This document shows, piece by piece, positions 1 through 13,710 of a stretch of 64,000 bases of DNA. The notes under the pieces are model-generated. The model was not told the DNA's origin, made no database searches, and was given only the letters and a program-made list of their open reading frames with translations. Numbering within the stretch: the first letter of the stretch is position 1; each line of letters starts with the position of its first letter. Made by a program: the position numbers and the translations under genes. Source of the stretch: Schistosoma haematobium (lineage: Eukaryota; Platyhelminthes; Trematoda; Strigeidida; Schistosomatidae); contig NC_067202.1 of the NCBI RefSeq assembly GCF_000699445.3, forward strand, positions 1,531,565 to 1,595,564. The letters are read 5' to 3'.

Positions 1-106
1 TAAAAGTGCTATTTCAAAATGATATCCTAAAGTGATATGTAATAATGATGTATATAAAACGTAATCTTGAACAACAATTTCAGTTGGGTGTAGAATTGTT
101 CAGCAA

Positions 107-615
107 ATGCCCTGGTACGGTTAAGTGTAAGGAGAGTTAGCTCTCCCTCTCGAAATGTTCTCACATGGTCATGCGTATACAACCACTGCCAAAGAATTCC
201 TACTCATTGCCTTCTCGTGGCGGGGGTGTTGTTTATGAAATTAAAAGGACAGAAAGTGGGTGTGCGGTGCTCTAACCGGGTTGGTGAACACAGAGGATTC
301 ATCTACGGGAGTAAGGAAACCTTGATTCCAAACCATATGTGCTCCCGGATCCTGAATGAACAAATGGCGTATGAACCAATTGTTGGTCACCAGCTGCCAT
401 TGGACTGCATCTCCTTATGTTGCTTAACTACTTTGTGGATCAGACCTTGATATCGAAGGCTCCGGATGTTCCTTTCCCCTAAGGAAACCACGTGCTTCGG
501 TCTGGGCACCTGGGCAGTATCATAGCCCTCACACAAATAGAATGATTTATGTGGCGCATATCTATTAGGTGCCTCCTTGTACCAATATTTATGTGTTTAA
601 ATAAATAAATAAATG
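107..615 (+). repeat. R500 dispersed retroposon, copy 1
   Basis: About 500 bp starting near CCTGGTACGG and ending in a TAAATAAATAAA tail. The same sequence recurs at 7449, 11145, 17465, 22672, 30708, 35958 and 60046 in both orientations, plus a truncated piece at 23847. The A-rich tandem tail points to retroposition. Peptide-like frames inside are not kept intact between copies, so I do not call a protein. Confidence 0.75.
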
Positions 616-780
616 AACAACACAACTATGTGAGATAAATTTAAGTTTCATCCAATGCTAATATGTGATAGATCTACATTTTAATAATGATTTATAGTGT
701 ACAGTAGGTAACGAGTATTGTACATTTTTACGACTAGCAAGAATTTACATAATTCATGAATCTAGCGAAGCTGGGTATTT

Positions 781-991
781 AAGATGGTGGAGAAGATTTG
801 TAGCTCAGGTGGATGGTTTTGATGGAATTTGTTCTCTGAGCTGGATGGTTTAGTCGTGGAGGTTTCATCGTCCTTCTGAACGACATCGAATACTTCGCTT
901 CTACCTGAAGTTTGTACTGATGATGTCGTTTAGAAGAACGATGAAAGCTCCACGACTAAACAATCTAGCTCAGAGAACGAAACTCCATGAA
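781..991 (+). repeat. Foldback (FB) retroposon copy 1 with target-site duplication
   Basis: The second half is the reverse complement of the first over about 72 bp (TTTTGATGG to GAACGACATC). Flanks AAGCTGGGTATTT (768-780) and AAGCTCGTTATTT (992-1004) look like a 13-bp duplication with two differences. Both arms share the variant TTTAGTCGTGGAG, absent from other copies. Confidence 0.65.
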
Positions 992-1004
992 AAGCTCGTT
1001 ATTT

Positions 1005-2010
1005 GAAGCCGTAAAACCTTCATTAACTGATCACTCATCTTGATCACCATTTTGATGCTGATTGAACTCTGTTGATTAAAGTCTCAATCTGATTACCAGT
1101 TTAATCAATACAACATCATTGTGTATTTAATAATTCAAATGAAGTACTCTATATCAAAGTATCATATTAAACTGATAGTCATTAGTAACTTCTTTTCTTG
1201 TACACTGATTACTTTAAATTATTCGATTTTTTGGGTGGACTTTGATTGGGCAACTATTGAGAACAGAAAAACACTGATCAGTTGCATAGTTCTAATAAGA
1301 GATCCTTCAGAAATCGGACCCCAGTACCTTTAAGCCTCATGGTGAACGTCTAACCACTGAAGTGACATCCAATATTATACACTGGTTTGAACTAATTCAT
1401 CATATTATTCGACCCCCTCCATTGGCATTGGCGATATTTTTCTAATGTCGGACATGATTGAACTCCACTGATCATGACTTCTCATTAGAACTCGAACAGT
1501 CATCTCTCAAACTTACTCACCGTTGAGTCAGTTATGAGAACAAGACAACTGTTCAGTAATTAGATAATTGAAATCAATTCAATATATGAAATTTCTAATT
1601 CAACTATCTTATTATACTCTATTATAATAACAGTATATATTGGTGATACAAGTTCAATGAAAACCTACATTCATTTAAATCATAAGCATAAAACTAGGAG
1701 TTATGTAATTCAATGTTTAGTTTTTGAGTAATCTATCTGAAAATTGAATCATCTTCATAGTTAGCATCATATGATGATGACATTATATGCATAGTATACA
1801 CAAGTATATACATACTTTGTTGCCTTCGTTATCTGTTTAAGGTTTAGTGTATATTCTCTTCTAATCTCTATGATTTATACAATCATATTACTTATATTAA
1901 TTAGATGATCATGATCGTAAATGTTTAGCGGTATGTATCAAAGTGTTGTGTATACACATGATTATTAGTTATTATGTATACAAATATTATGATTTGTATA
2001 GAAAAGATAA
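1005..2010. other. AT-rich non-coding stretch
   Basis: No exon with splice signals, RNA gene or well preserved repeat was seen. Around 1405-1530 there are decayed pieces of the longer SINE2 body (phrases like GAACTCCACTGATCATGAC). Confidence 0.5.
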
Positions 2011-2014
2011 CATG

Positions 2015-2300
2015 TAGGATGTATGTTTCGTCCTGTTTGGGATTCGTCAACTGGTTGTACTTATATCCCAGAGTTTATGTACATTCCAGGATTCAAACCC
2101 TAATACCTGTCGTTCTAAAATTGATCCAATTTCAGTCGAAGATATCAACAATGGAATAATCACAAATCATTACAAACTAAATTGAAATTCATACTTGTTG
2201 CACAAGTGAATAGTCAATTGGTCTTAGTAGCTAAGGGGAAAGGTACTGGGTTCGAGTCCCGATTGTAACATTGACGCAGATAATGATACATCTATTCTAA
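2015..2300. repeat. Sm-alpha-type SINE fragments (minus then plus)
   Basis: 2015-2135 reads on the minus strand as a degenerate hammerhead region (GAAA kept, core C changed to U) and tRNA-like box. 2218-2300 is a plus-strand piece with the B-box-like GGGTTCGAGTCCC. Confidence 0.55.
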
Positions 2301-2649
2301 GGAGGAAATATGCCTCATAGATTACACTGATATGTACAATTCAACCTGTGGTTGATAAAGTTCTGTGATATGATTCAATATGGTCTACTGTAACTCAGAT
2401 CTATCCACTCTTTATCTTCTCTTAGATTTGGAGTTTAGAAATGATCATATAGTTTTTGTCCTGTAAGTTTATCCTTTCTTTTTCGAATCGTATTATCTAT
2501 ACTCATTGTTTTCTACTACCACTGATACTGTTACTACTTCTACTACTCTGACATTTATCTTGATAATTTTATCTCCCTGTATTGATATGGTGCGGGAATT
2601 GATGCATATATATGTCACGTTCTATGTGATCAACTATTCTGAATGCTTA

Positions 2650-2870
2650 GTTGGATGCTGACTCAGTGGTCTAGAGATTAAGCGTTCTTGCGCGAGACCG
2701 AAGTTCCTCGGCTCAAATTCCGTGTGCGGGATTGTGGATGAGCACTGTTGAGGAGTCCGACAATATGACGAAACGGCCGTCTAGTGCTTTTAGGTTTTCA
2801 ATAGTGATGTAACATCAATCGGTTCATGATCTCAATCAAAACTTAATAATCTCCACAGCCCTATAACCCT
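2650..2870 (+). repeat. SINE2 copy with degenerate hammerhead
   Basis: tRNA-like part (GACTCAGTGGTCTAGAG, then a decayed B box) followed by the hammerhead block near 2741-2800. The core is UUGAGGA instead of CUGANGA, while GAAA and GUC are kept. The usual 3' body follows (CATGATCTCAATC). Confidence 0.7.
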
Positions 2871-3194
2871 TCATATTTTACTCAAATGGATCTTGATAAA
2901 CTAGAGCATGATATTTAAATATAACTGTACGTAGTTGTTTTGAGATCAAATGTTTATGGTACTGATAGATTGATTATGCATGATAACAACAGGCTGGCAC
3001 AAGTTCAGCAGTGATTGTCAACCAGTTTCTAACTTACAATCTAATCATGAAGCTTAGATCCCACTCTTCTTATTCATCAGATTTATTCAAGTGAATGCTC
3101 TTGATTACTGAAATACTCTACGACAATCGAAAGATGATAAAATGTGAAATGATTATAATTCACTTGAATACCCTGAAGTTTAAGAAATTAAAAA

Positions 3195-3655
3195 CGTGTA
3201 TTTGCTTGATGTTGTTATACTCGTATTTTCCCATTGTTATTTAGGACTGCACTTGATCAGTCTCATGTTGGCATATGTGCATTCTGTGCGGACTGCCTTG
3301 ATATTGCGTGAATTCACAAGCTGGATAGTGGTTATCAGTGAAATCCAAGACTCACATTTCGTTCTATTTTGGACTCGTGAGCTGGATGTACCTGCATCTG
3401 ATTTGGTGTTCACCCTGGGACTCGAACCCAGTTCCATTCGCTTTAAACGCCATTGCGTTATCCATAGCACAAGCAGATGGCTAGCAGGAATTAGTAGCTA
3501 AGTGAATAACACGGTGTTTGAAGTGTATGGTACTGGGTTCGAGTCCCAGAGTGAACATCAACTCTGAGACGCAGGTGCATCCAGCTGACATGTCCCGAAT
3601 AGGACGAAATGCATGTCCTGGATTCGACTGTTAGCCACTATCCATCTCTAATTAA
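3195..3655. repeat. Head-to-head pair of Sm-alpha-type SINEs
   Basis: 3195-3478 is a long minus-strand unit (tRNA-like GGGACTCGAACCC, hammerhead region with CUCACGA in place of CUGACGA). 3491-3655 is a plus-strand unit with B box GGGTTCGAGTCCC and a hammerhead with CUGACAU. Both ribozymes carry core changes and are probably inactive. Confidence 0.7.
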
Positions 3656-4221
3656 AGACGTGCTCTAGACAAAGATAATAGAGATTAGGCGAGCATACTG
3701 TTACAAGTAAAAAATTATTTTAAAGAACATTATCCATCTTTCAGCTCGTATAGATAATGAAAATTCACAATTAACTGGTCAGTAATAATTTTTTTGTTTG
3801 TCTATTATCTTAGTAAGGATTAAATTCTGTCTATTAAGTTACATTATAGTCAGTAGTCTGAATGAATTAACATCTCATTCACTATGTTGAGATATAAGGT
3901 ATCTTGTGTTAGTCCTAACCTCGGTTAACTAGCATTAGCCACCACTAAAGCTTACCAGTAATCTTGATGGAACTGATCACTTTTGTTGCATTCAAACCAT
4001 TCTAAACCCAGATTTACAGTGTAAGATGAGGCTGACTATTCATTAGTAACGTCTCAGTCTATGACGTTGGGTGACGCTGCCTCAAATACTACAGGGAGCA
4101 TCAATTCCTTGGAATTACAGGCACACTTTACTGACGAGTATCAACTGTCACAAAACCTAGATCAAGCAGAGTTTCCTCCAATAACCTCCAACAGCTTGAC
4201 AATTACATTTGTTAGTAGTTG

Positions 4222-4360
4222 AGATCATGATTCAATTGAAGCTAGACCACCATGGTAAACCTGGAAGTATTGGATGGGTGTTTCGTCCTGTTGTGAGACT
4301 CTTCAGTGGCAGTTTGCATCCACGGTCCTGACTCGCAAGATTCAAACTCAACACCTATCG
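4222..4360 (-). repeat. SINE2 copy, inserted-core subfamily
   Basis: Minus-strand SINE2 tail and hammerhead region. Three extra bases (CCA) separate stem I from the CUGA core, as in several other copies. The tRNA-like end is decayed. Confidence 0.65.
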
Positions 4361-5231
4361 GTTTTTACATTACATTTTTGTTTATTTCTTTGTTAGCTAG
4401 TAATCATGCTTTACCTCCAACTAGATTCTATCCCATAGATCCCTTTTCTATTCACTAATATAAACGGGAATATAAATTAGGTCTACACTACTGTTTATTT
4501 GCTAATCACCTATTTCTCTCATGTATTCCTTTTCTATCGATGGATAAGGAGGGTAAGAGATAAGATAATAGTTATAGGACGTTATTATTCTTGAATTCGT
4601 TTAAGTCTAATCAATAATACATTCACGTATTACACCTAATATGCTGTCTATTGTAACAGGTAAAAAGAGTGAATACATAGATAGATACATATGCACACAC
4701 ACACACATACAAGTACACATTTGTATTTCGTGTAAGAATCGATAAAAATAGCAAAAAAAGTGACTTTTCGTTTGTTCCCTTTCATCTAAAAAGTATAATT
4801 CATGTCTAGTTGTAATGCAAGGCTTTAATGTCCTAAACGGGGACAATTCCACTTAAAATAACTTAGTGGTAAACTAGGTGTTGTTGTCTTTCTAATCCTA
4901 ATAGAAACATCATTTCCCTTGAACTTGTACTAATTCCATCTTGACGAGTTGTGACTGGTATGAAAGATAGGTCATTCAGTTTCGTGTGGACTGTCTTCAA
5001 CAATCTAACCCTTAAGAGTTAGGAGCCATGATTATTTTGATAGTATACTAGTTACGTTTAAAAGGAAATCTGGCTTAAAATTTAAGTTAACTGATCTTAG
5101 TTAAATGATTATAACTACTCTATGAGACCTAGTTCTCTTAATTTTAACCAATGACTATGTTTACTATTTAGTTTCAAATTAAAACAAGATAGCTGTTCAG
5201 TAATCACTAGTTTTAAAATATTTTATGGGTG
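4361..5231. other. Non-coding AT-rich stretch
   Basis: It holds a short CA microsatellite at about 4693-4708. No exon or full repeat was recognised. Confidence 0.5.
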
Positions 5232-5242
5232 ATATTGTTCCT

Positions 5243-5656
5243 GAGATGGTGGAGAAGATCTGTAGCTGAGGTGGATGATTTAAGTGGGGCTTTGTCCTTT
5301 GAGCCGGATGGTTTGATCGTGAAGCTTTCATCGTTCTTCTGAACGACATCATCAGCACAAACTTCAAGTAGAATTGAAGTGTTCGAATTTCTCCACATAT
5401 GACTCAAAACTTGTCCTGTAGACCTCGACATTGAATGGTTATTGTTTACTTCTTAATTTCAATTGACCAATGATAGGTTAAAGGTCAACAATAACCAGTG
5501 AAGGTCGAGGCTGACAGGAAAAGCTATGGGCCATATATGAAGAAATTCGAACACTTCACTTCTACTTGAAGTTTGTGTTGATGATGTCGTTCGGGATAAC
5601 AATTTAAGACCCACGACTAACTCATCCAACTTAGAGAACAAAACTCCATCAAGATA
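5243..5656 (+). repeat. FB retroposon copy 2, long loop
   Basis: Left arm from 5243 and right arm to about 5656 are inverted relatives with a loop of roughly 150 bp that is itself partly self-complementary. Flanks ATATTGTTCCT (5232-5242) and ATACTGTTTCT (5657-5667) resemble an 11-bp duplication with two differences. Confidence 0.6.
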
Positions 5657-5667
5657 ATACTGTTTCT

Positions 5668-6275
5668 TATTGAGCATTAAATTCTAATAGGGAAATTTAA
5701 ATAAATTTAATGCTTAAATAAACAAAATTATCTATGACAAGCAGTTAGCTAAATGATAACTGATGACAGTGGACTCAGCCTACTAACTAAATAATCAGTA
5801 GCTAACAGAAATCTTTGGAAAAAAATTGATGATCACTATGAGCTAATGTTTAGTATCCCTTGTTATCAGCTTCAATCAAAGAAGTACTGGGTATCTGTCT
5901 TGTGGTAATCTTAAACTTTTCTTCAATTTTGCCACATTATTCCTTAAGAAAATAACAATGGAATTTGTTAGTTTTCCATATTGTTAACTTTTATTAATTC
6001 TTGACGATACTTCATAATGATACAGTACTGTCGGTGATATCTGTCTGTAGACACTGTTCCTAATTCAACTTAAAAAATGTCCCCCACAATAGACTTGATT
6101 ACTTATTATCCTGTTGTTCGTTTTATACACGCTGACTATGATCGTTAGAGCTCCAAGAAAGACTCATGTTACTTTTTTATTTCTTAGTTGTCTTTTGTTT
6201 ATTCGTCTAAGAGGTTTTGTCACAGATAAATTAATTTAAATGAGATTATATATATAGAATAATCGTTTAGGTGAT
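5668..6275. other. Non-coding AT-rich stretch
   Basis: I see no coding exon, RNA gene or recognisable element here. Confidence 0.45.
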
Positions 6276-6420
6276 GAGATGGTAGAGGAGATTTGTAGCT
6301 TAGGGATATGATTTCGGTTGCGTTACATTCTTTGAATTAGATGGTTAAATTCTGAAGATCATTCACTGTCCTTCTAGACAACGTCATCAGCGCCAAATTC
6401 AGAGAGAAGTGAACTATGAG
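6276..6420 (+). repeat. FB family single arm, degenerate
   Basis: Matches the left arm of the FB family (GAGATGGTAGAGGAG, then an arm ending in CATCAGCGCC) with many substitutions and no right arm. Confidence 0.5.
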
Positions 6421-6544
6421 ATGAACTACATACATGATTAACAGGTTGTACTGTAAAATTCAATTCTTATTGGTTGTTTCTGACTTCTTATCCTGTTATT
6501 ATCTGTACATTTTAACTATCTCATTTGACCTGATTCGTGATTGT

Positions 6545-6670
6545 ATATTTGTCGCGGGGTGAATATCAACACTGGGATATAAAAATATCCGTCTGATCAG
6601 TCCCATAAATGACGCAACATGCACCCTGGATCCCATTGCTAACCACCATCCATTTCTGATTATAATGCTT
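6545..6670 (+). repeat. Sm-alpha-type SINE fragment
   Basis: Plus-strand hammerhead-like segment with CUGAUCA in place of the core and a disrupted second stem, followed by the family phrase GCTAACCACCATCCAT. Confidence 0.55.
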
Positions 6671-6719
6671 GTTTAATATCAGAAGGGATTCTGTGGATAC
6701 TATAGTAATTTTAATAGTT

Positions 6720-6860
6720 GGGATCGTGGGTCAGTTGAAGCTAGACCACCATGGTAAACCTGGAAGAACTGAACGGGCGTTTCGTCCTAGTATGGGAATC
6801 CTCAGTGGCAGTGCACATCTACGAGATTCGAACCCAGGACATAGTGCTTGTGACTGAAGG
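6720..6860 (-). repeat. SINE2 copy
   Basis: Minus-strand SINE2 tail, hammerhead region with the three-base insertion before the core, and a B-box-like ATTCGAACCCAGG. Confidence 0.65.
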
Positions 6861-7129
6861 AAGTATCGAGTCAATCCTCATAGGATGCACATATACCAAA
6901 AGAGATTGATCATTTGCCATCCTAAACGGAGATGAAAAGATTTAAACAACCAATACAAATGAATAATAAGGTATTGTTTGTAATCGAACACGTAATAAAC
7001 GGTTTTATAATGTTGTATTACTTTTTATTAAAAAGTAGTCCAGAAAGTATTTTGGTCACATGTCCTCATTACGTACTAGCTTAACAAATTTACTATGAAG
7101 ATAAGTTTTTATGAAAGTTGTATTGTGGT

Positions 7130-7262
7130 TAGTAGTAAAGTCCGGGAAGTGTGTTTCACATTTCTTATTGTTTGTCATCTGGATACGCCTGGGACTCGAA
7201 CCCAGTGCCTCATACTATAAACATTCAATGCATTATTTATTGTGTTACCGAGTTCAGTAGAA
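7130..7262 (-). repeat. Sm-alpha-type SINE fragment, tRNA-like end
   Basis: It contains GGGACTCGAACCCAGTG, the reverse-strand B box, and a decayed A-box region. The hammerhead part is barely recognisable. Confidence 0.5.
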
Positions 7263-7448
7263 AATTGTTTGTGCCATGGATATGAAGTTTATGTTTTCGT
7301 TCTCAAAAATCAACACATAGATCTAAGTACATGATATTGACGAGCTCTAAACTGAATGAAAACTTCATTTTAGCTCTCTTTACTAGATACTACGTAGACT
7401 CATTAAAACATGTGGTGAATAAATGACAATATTCAAGTATTCTATTCT

Positions 7449-7921
7449 AGATGATTTATTTATTTATTTAAACACATGTACATTCGTATAAGGAGGCACC
7501 AAATAGATATGTGCCACATAAATCATTCAATTTATGTTAGGGATGGGATACTTCCCAAGCGTCCAAACTGAAGCAGGTGGTTTTCTTAGGGGGCCACTCC
7601 ACGAGCCTTCAACCTAAAGGTCTGATCCACAAGGCAGTGGAGCAACGTCATGAGATGCAGTCACATGGTATCCAGTGACCAACGATTGGATCATACGCCA
7701 TTTATTCCTTCAGGATACTTGAGGCCATGTACACCATTGGTTTGGAATGAGGGTTTTCCAACTCCCCTAGATGAACTTTCCATATCCTCCAACCCGGTTA
7801 AAGAGTCGGACATTCGGTTTTCGTCCTCTCAATTTTATAAACAACACCGGCGGTGTGAGAAGGTAGTGAGTAGGACTTCCTTGGCAGTGGTTGTATGCAC
7901 ATGACCATGTGAGAGCATTTC

Positions 7922-7962
<41 letters not shown>

Positions 7963-7993
7963 GACTCTTCCCACTCTCGACCATACCAGGGCA
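7449..7993 (-). repeat. R500 retroposon copy 2
   Basis: The minus-strand tail shows as TTTATTTATTTATTTA at the left end, with the full body up to TACCAGGGCATT. A GA dinucleotide run (7922-7960) sits within the 5' part. Confidence 0.75.
7922..7960. repeat. (GA)n microsatellite
   Basis: An almost perfect GA dinucleotide run of about 38 bp, about 210 bp upstream of exon 1. Confidence 0.95.
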
Positions 7994-8169
7994 TTCGGGA
8001 GCTATTCTAGATGAATATAACTCAATATAGACTAATGATGAATCGGAGTCAGCTAACAGTACTAATCAAGTAAATACAATTGTTTAAATGTATTATAAAG
8101 ACTGTTTCTTTTCACATGTTAACTAACTATTTGATATCAATATTGTTTTTGTTTATTTATTTCATCTAG

Positions 8170-8350
8170 TGGACCTGATCAAGAACATAGAGATTTTGTT
8201 TGTGTAGAATTATTCGATGGAAATGTATATTTTGTTTATGCAGTTGGTGGACATTATAAACATATTCGATTGAATCCACCAAAAACAGTTGTGAATGATG
8301 CAGGTATATATAGTGTATATGTATCACGTAATGCACAGCATAGATTTACT
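8170..8350 (+). CDS. Exon 1 of visible gene: middle of LamG-A
   Basis: Acceptor TTCATCTAG and donor GTAAGT flank 181 nt that read one leftover base plus 60 codons. The peptide contains [20 protein letters not shown], the run of beta strands with the DG(N)VxFVY pattern typical of laminin G / LNS domains. The phase shows that at least one earlier exon, encoding the first strands of this domain, lies upstream. I found no convincing exon in 1-8169, so it is probably outside the window. The exon ends in phase 0 and continues without a gap into the next exon. Confidence 0.85.
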
Positions 8351-11300
8351 GTAAGTTAATTTATAAATTGAATGTGCTTGTTTATATATGATGATGAATG
8401 AAATGACTTTAAGTTGTAATGATTAACAAGTGTAGCCTAGGAGGAGATAACAATTGTAAGGATATGGGGCAATCCTTTCTAGTTGCTATTCATTCTTTTG
8501 ATGTCTACTGCCAATTCTCGATGTAGTGTGTTCTTCGGTCTTTCTATTTTCCGTTTACATTCAGGATTTCAAGTTAGGGCTTGTCTCATGATGCAGTTTG
8601 TTGATTTTCTCAATGTATGTTCTATCCACTTCCAACGTCTTTTTCTAATTTCCTCTTCAGTTGGAAGATGGTTGAGTATGTTGTGTGGACAACTGTTTAT
8701 AAGTACTTGTACCGTTTTGATGATAGTTGTAGTAGTTCTTCAAGTTTCAGATCCATACAATAGAACTGTTTTTGACGTTCTTGTGGAAAATGCAGATTTA
8801 TGTTGGCTGACAGACAGTTGTTTTAAGTTTCATACGTTCTTCAATTGTAGGATTGCCGCCCTTGCTTTACCAATACGTATTTTTCTATATGGATCAGATC
8901 CCTCTTTTTTTATCAATACGTACGTAAATGTTCTAAAGCTTCGCCAACAAGCGAGATTTAATTAGTGCTCACTGTGTTCTATTACAACATCTTACTTTTT
9001 TCTTCGTGTATGTTGAGGCCTATTGTGGCAGAGGTTGCTGCTACACTGTCCGTCTTCGCCTGCATTTCTTGGTGTGTATGGGTAGGAAAAACGCTAACCA
9101 GAAAGCATTTAGCATGTATATATAATCGTATTAGGTATAATCCAACCAAACATTCATAACTCTTTATTGTTAACCAGTCCTCAAGATCAATCATTATTTC
9201 ACAACGATTTCATTGACATATGGACATCATCAATTTCAAATTTTATTTCGGATTGCATAACTTCTAAGTGATTAGTCAGTCACCTACAACGTAGGACCAA
9301 GCACGTATAAGCATTGGTTCTAGTTTTCATATTTCATTAGCACAACAAGATGAACATTTAATTCATAGAAATAGTTACTGCAATGGTGGTAATACATAAA
9401 CGAAAGATTACACATGAGGATATAGTACAGAAAGAAAGAATTAGTCGGTAGCGATTTTATTCTCATAGCTTAGGAGAAGACAGAGAGTATATACACCGAC
9501 GTCATTGTGATCGATTCTCAGCCATTTCATCCACAGTCTCCAACCATTGGTTTCAATAGTCGCACTAACCCCAACCAAGTAGTCTGCATCTACCAACATG
9601 GCTCAGAATAGAGGTTAGTGAGTTTATGGACTGACGCCACGTTTTGGTTTGGCCACCCCTAACGTTTTTCTAACCATCCCCAACACTAATTAGCATCGCA
9701 TGTCGTGGTAATCGGTGTTCAGACATACGTAACACGTGACTTGACCATCTCATTCGTTAAAGATTTACAACCTCATCAACTGATTTACCATTATCACTCC
9801 CTAATACCCTGCATATAACCTCACGATTACTTACCCAGTGATCCCAGCAATACATAATCTAAGTGACTAAGTAATCAAAAAACCCCAAATTACACTGCTA
9901 TAATGGAAAACTCAAGTGTATTAGAAATTAGGTAATGTGATTGCAAGTTGATGGAGAACAAAATGTATGCAGCGAAGTACATTATAGTAGTGAGGAGGAG
10001 AATGCATCATCGAGTGATATTTAAGCTATAGAGAGATATGTACATAGGCTGTAGTATGATCAGGTGTACACGTTTATACAGATATAATAGTGATCATAAT
10101 AGTACAAAAAATAGAAGAATCGTTACTATTAAGTTAGTAAAAGGGCTTAACCAACATTCAACCATAGTCGAAATTGATTGTAGAAGAGGTTGCTATAACA
10201 TGGGTAGTAATTCAAGAATAGGTCCTGGGTGTGAATCTCACGGGGGGGCGGGATTGTGGATGCTCACTGCTGAGGAGTCCCATACTAGAACAAAACAGCA
10301 GTCCAGTACTTCCATATTCTTAAAGGTTGGTTAAACTTAGGTCGGATAGTAATCTTAATATAAGTCTAAATTACCAACACTATAATTCATTTTAGTAGCA
10401 CGTACATATATGATTTCACTTGAGATTCTTGAACTGATATTTAGCCATGACAACAGGTAGTATCAGATATCCTTACATCTAAATCAATTTCCCATTGCTC
10501 ATTGATATTCATTATCATAGTTACATTCACCACAGATTATGTAATAATGATTCTGTAACCATTTCTATGTTTATAAGCACAGATGGATAGTGGCTAGCAG
10601 TGGAATCCAGGACGCGCGTTTCGTCCTATTTGAGACTCGTCAGCTGGATGTACTTGCATCTCAGAGTTGATATTTACTCTAGGACTCGAGGCAATACGCA
10701 CAGTATGCACATATGCTAATAAGAGACTGATCAATTACAGTCCTAAACATTAATAGGAAGATTCATGTAAAACAATACCAAGTGTATCTCTATGTTTTAT
10801 TCACATTTTATAATAAAATTCACATTTCTTTCTTTTTTTTATGTTGATAGGTAAAATTCAATAATCAATTAGTCGATGTTGAAGAGGGTAAGGAAGCGCA
10901 TCAAGCTGCATTTGCTACATATACTTATATTGGAAGTATTGATAATGTGGGTCGTTTACCATGGCATGTTTGGTCACGTGAAAATTTTGCCGGTTGTATT
11001 CATTCAATATTAGTAAATGAAAATAGTTATTTAGATGTTTCATCGTAAGTGAAAGAGAATAATAATTATTATTATCTCGACTGATTGTTTACTCGCTCGC
11101 TTGCACAACCGCCTGCTCGCCAGCTCGCTCTTTTACATTATTTTTCATACCAGGGAAGTACTACTCACTGTTTTCTCGTGGTAGGGGTGTTGTTTACGAA
11201 GTTGAGAGGAAGAAATGAGGATGTTCGGCGCTTTAACCGGGTTGGTGGACACGAAGAGTTCACCTAGGGGAGTTGGAAAACCCTCATTCTAAACCAATGG

Positions 11301-13639
11301 TGCACATAGGCTCCAGTATCCTGAAGGAATAAATGACGTATGATCCAATCGTTGGTTACTGGCTACCATAGGACTGGATCTCCTGACGTTGCTCCACTGC
11401 CTTGTGGATTAGACCTTTATATCGAAGGCTCGAGGAGTGACCTCCTAAGAAAACCACCTGCTTTGGTTTGGGAAACTGGGCAGTATTTCAGCCCTCACAT
11501 AAATTGAATGATTTATGTGGCGCATATCTTTTTGGTGCCTCCTTGTACCGATGTTCAAACTAAATAGAATTTCAGTGAATGAAGTTGGTTGTTTTTGAGA
11601 GTTGAACAGATAAAATAATTATTGAATTTAATTTTCCAACATTTTAAGTAACTATCAAATCAGACTATTTCTACATGAGTTACTCTGGAGACAATTGGAT
11701 AGAACTAGAAAGGAAGGCCTTGGATAGAGTGGACTAGAGAATTCTGGTCGGCGGCTTATGCTCGATTTGGGGGTAACAGGCGTAAGTGAGTAGTAACTAA
11801 TTCAGTACTCTGGAGGCAATGGGGTTTAGTCTGCAGCGTTAATCAGAACACAGTCAATAATTGTCTGATCTCAAGTCATTTGAAAATTTACCTCAGTACG
11901 ACTACCTTAGCTTGACCTGTTGTGCTCAATAAGTTTGTTGACACTGATTAGTCCATGACTGTACCTACATCAACATTAACTCTATATCTAACATATAAAA
12001 TATGACTGAAAATGAGCTCAAATTGCCATACCACAGTAGTACAACAATCTAAAATTAATATGATAAATAGCAAAAGATTCAAAGTAATTATAGAATTAAT
12101 GATATTGAGAAAGATCAAATGTAGGGAGTATATGATTGAGATCATGAATCGATTGTTGATAGACCACCATTGAAAACCTGGAAGCATTGGATGGCCGTTT
12201 CGTCCTGTTATGGGGCCCCTCAGCAGTGCACATCCACGATCCCTCTCACGGGATTCGAACACAGGGCCTTCAGTCTTGCGCGTCAGTGTTCAGATTGAAG
12301 ACTACTTGTAAGGAAATGATGTGTGTTTCAAGACACATCAACTAACATCCACATACCTTTTCCACACTTATTCTTCGTCTGTCCATTAGTGGTTAGGAAT
12401 AGTTAATTTCCACTGATGATAATAACAATATGGAAGCACTGGACGGCTGTTTCGTCCTATTGTGGGACCCCCCATCCACGATCTCGCTCTCAGGATTCCA
12501 ACCCAGGGCCTTCAGTCTCGCGCATGAACCCTTAACCTCTAGACCACTGAGCCGGCTGGTATCCAACGGTGTTAATGTCTAACCTGAACCAATCCACGAA
12601 ATTGCGCGACTATCTACCATGATGGCGATGATCTCAATCAAAAACTTAATAATCTCCACAACGACATACTGATAGAGAGTATAGTTAGATGAGACGAAAG
12701 GAAATAGGAATATATAAAGGAATACTGGAGTACATCATCTATAGGGAAGTTAGAAAGTGTATGTACCTTCACCATTTGTAACTGTTTCTAAGAGCATAAC
12801 ATGTAAATGAGACAATATACACAGACTGGATATGAAGATCGTTCACTTCATACAATTAGCTACTTTTATGCAAGTCACCAACGCGTGTTTATCAACCTAA
12901 TAAATAGATCTCCAAGATCAGTAAGGTGCCATTGAGTGGATTATATGTCACCCGATCCCAATTTAATCTATCTAACTATACGTGTTATTCATACTCCTAT
13001 TTTAATAGAGTATGTCAATCAATGTAAATATCTCAGCCTTACAAGAGATTAGTAGTGGTACGAACAGCTCAAACCTAAAATCTCAGACTGTGAATCTAGG
13101 TGGACGTAGATTGAAATCCTACAAGGATCATCAGTCCCCTCAAGATTACAAATACACTTTTCTGACGAATGACAACTAGCACACAGTCTACGTTAAGCAG
13201 GATTTCCTGTTCACTACCTCTAATTATTTAGTCTATATGAGGTAAAGGCTGAAGTATTTACCTGAAGGTATCATTAAATAGACTTCTAACCATGTTGAAA
13301 GTAGTTAGAGCTAAAAGTTCAAACTACCAGATTTCAGTTCAAAATGTCTTTATCATATTTCCTCTTAAGATGTCAGATGAATAATCTATATCTTGCACCA
13401 TTCACATTTTCAGTCGAATGATTCAACATACTGATATTGGCAAAGGAATTCGTTTAGGACAATGTGAAGTACCGAAACAACGTTGTAATGAAAAAATCTG
13501 TGGTGGTGGACGATGTTCCAGGCGTTCATATCCATTTTTAGAAGAATCAAATTATGCTTGTGATTGCAGTGAATCAGATAAAACATTTCCAGAGAAAACT
13601 ATGGATATTCGACGATCTGTCGGATGTCATCGAGGTACC

Positions 13640-13710
<71 letters not shown>

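Noticed and set aside
217..450. Host protein of 77 residues
   Set aside because: It lies inside R500; the frame is not maintained in the other seven copies.
1..8169. An exon encoding the start of LamG-A
   Set aside because: Phase requires an upstream exon, but no segment here combined an open frame, splice sites and a LamG pattern.
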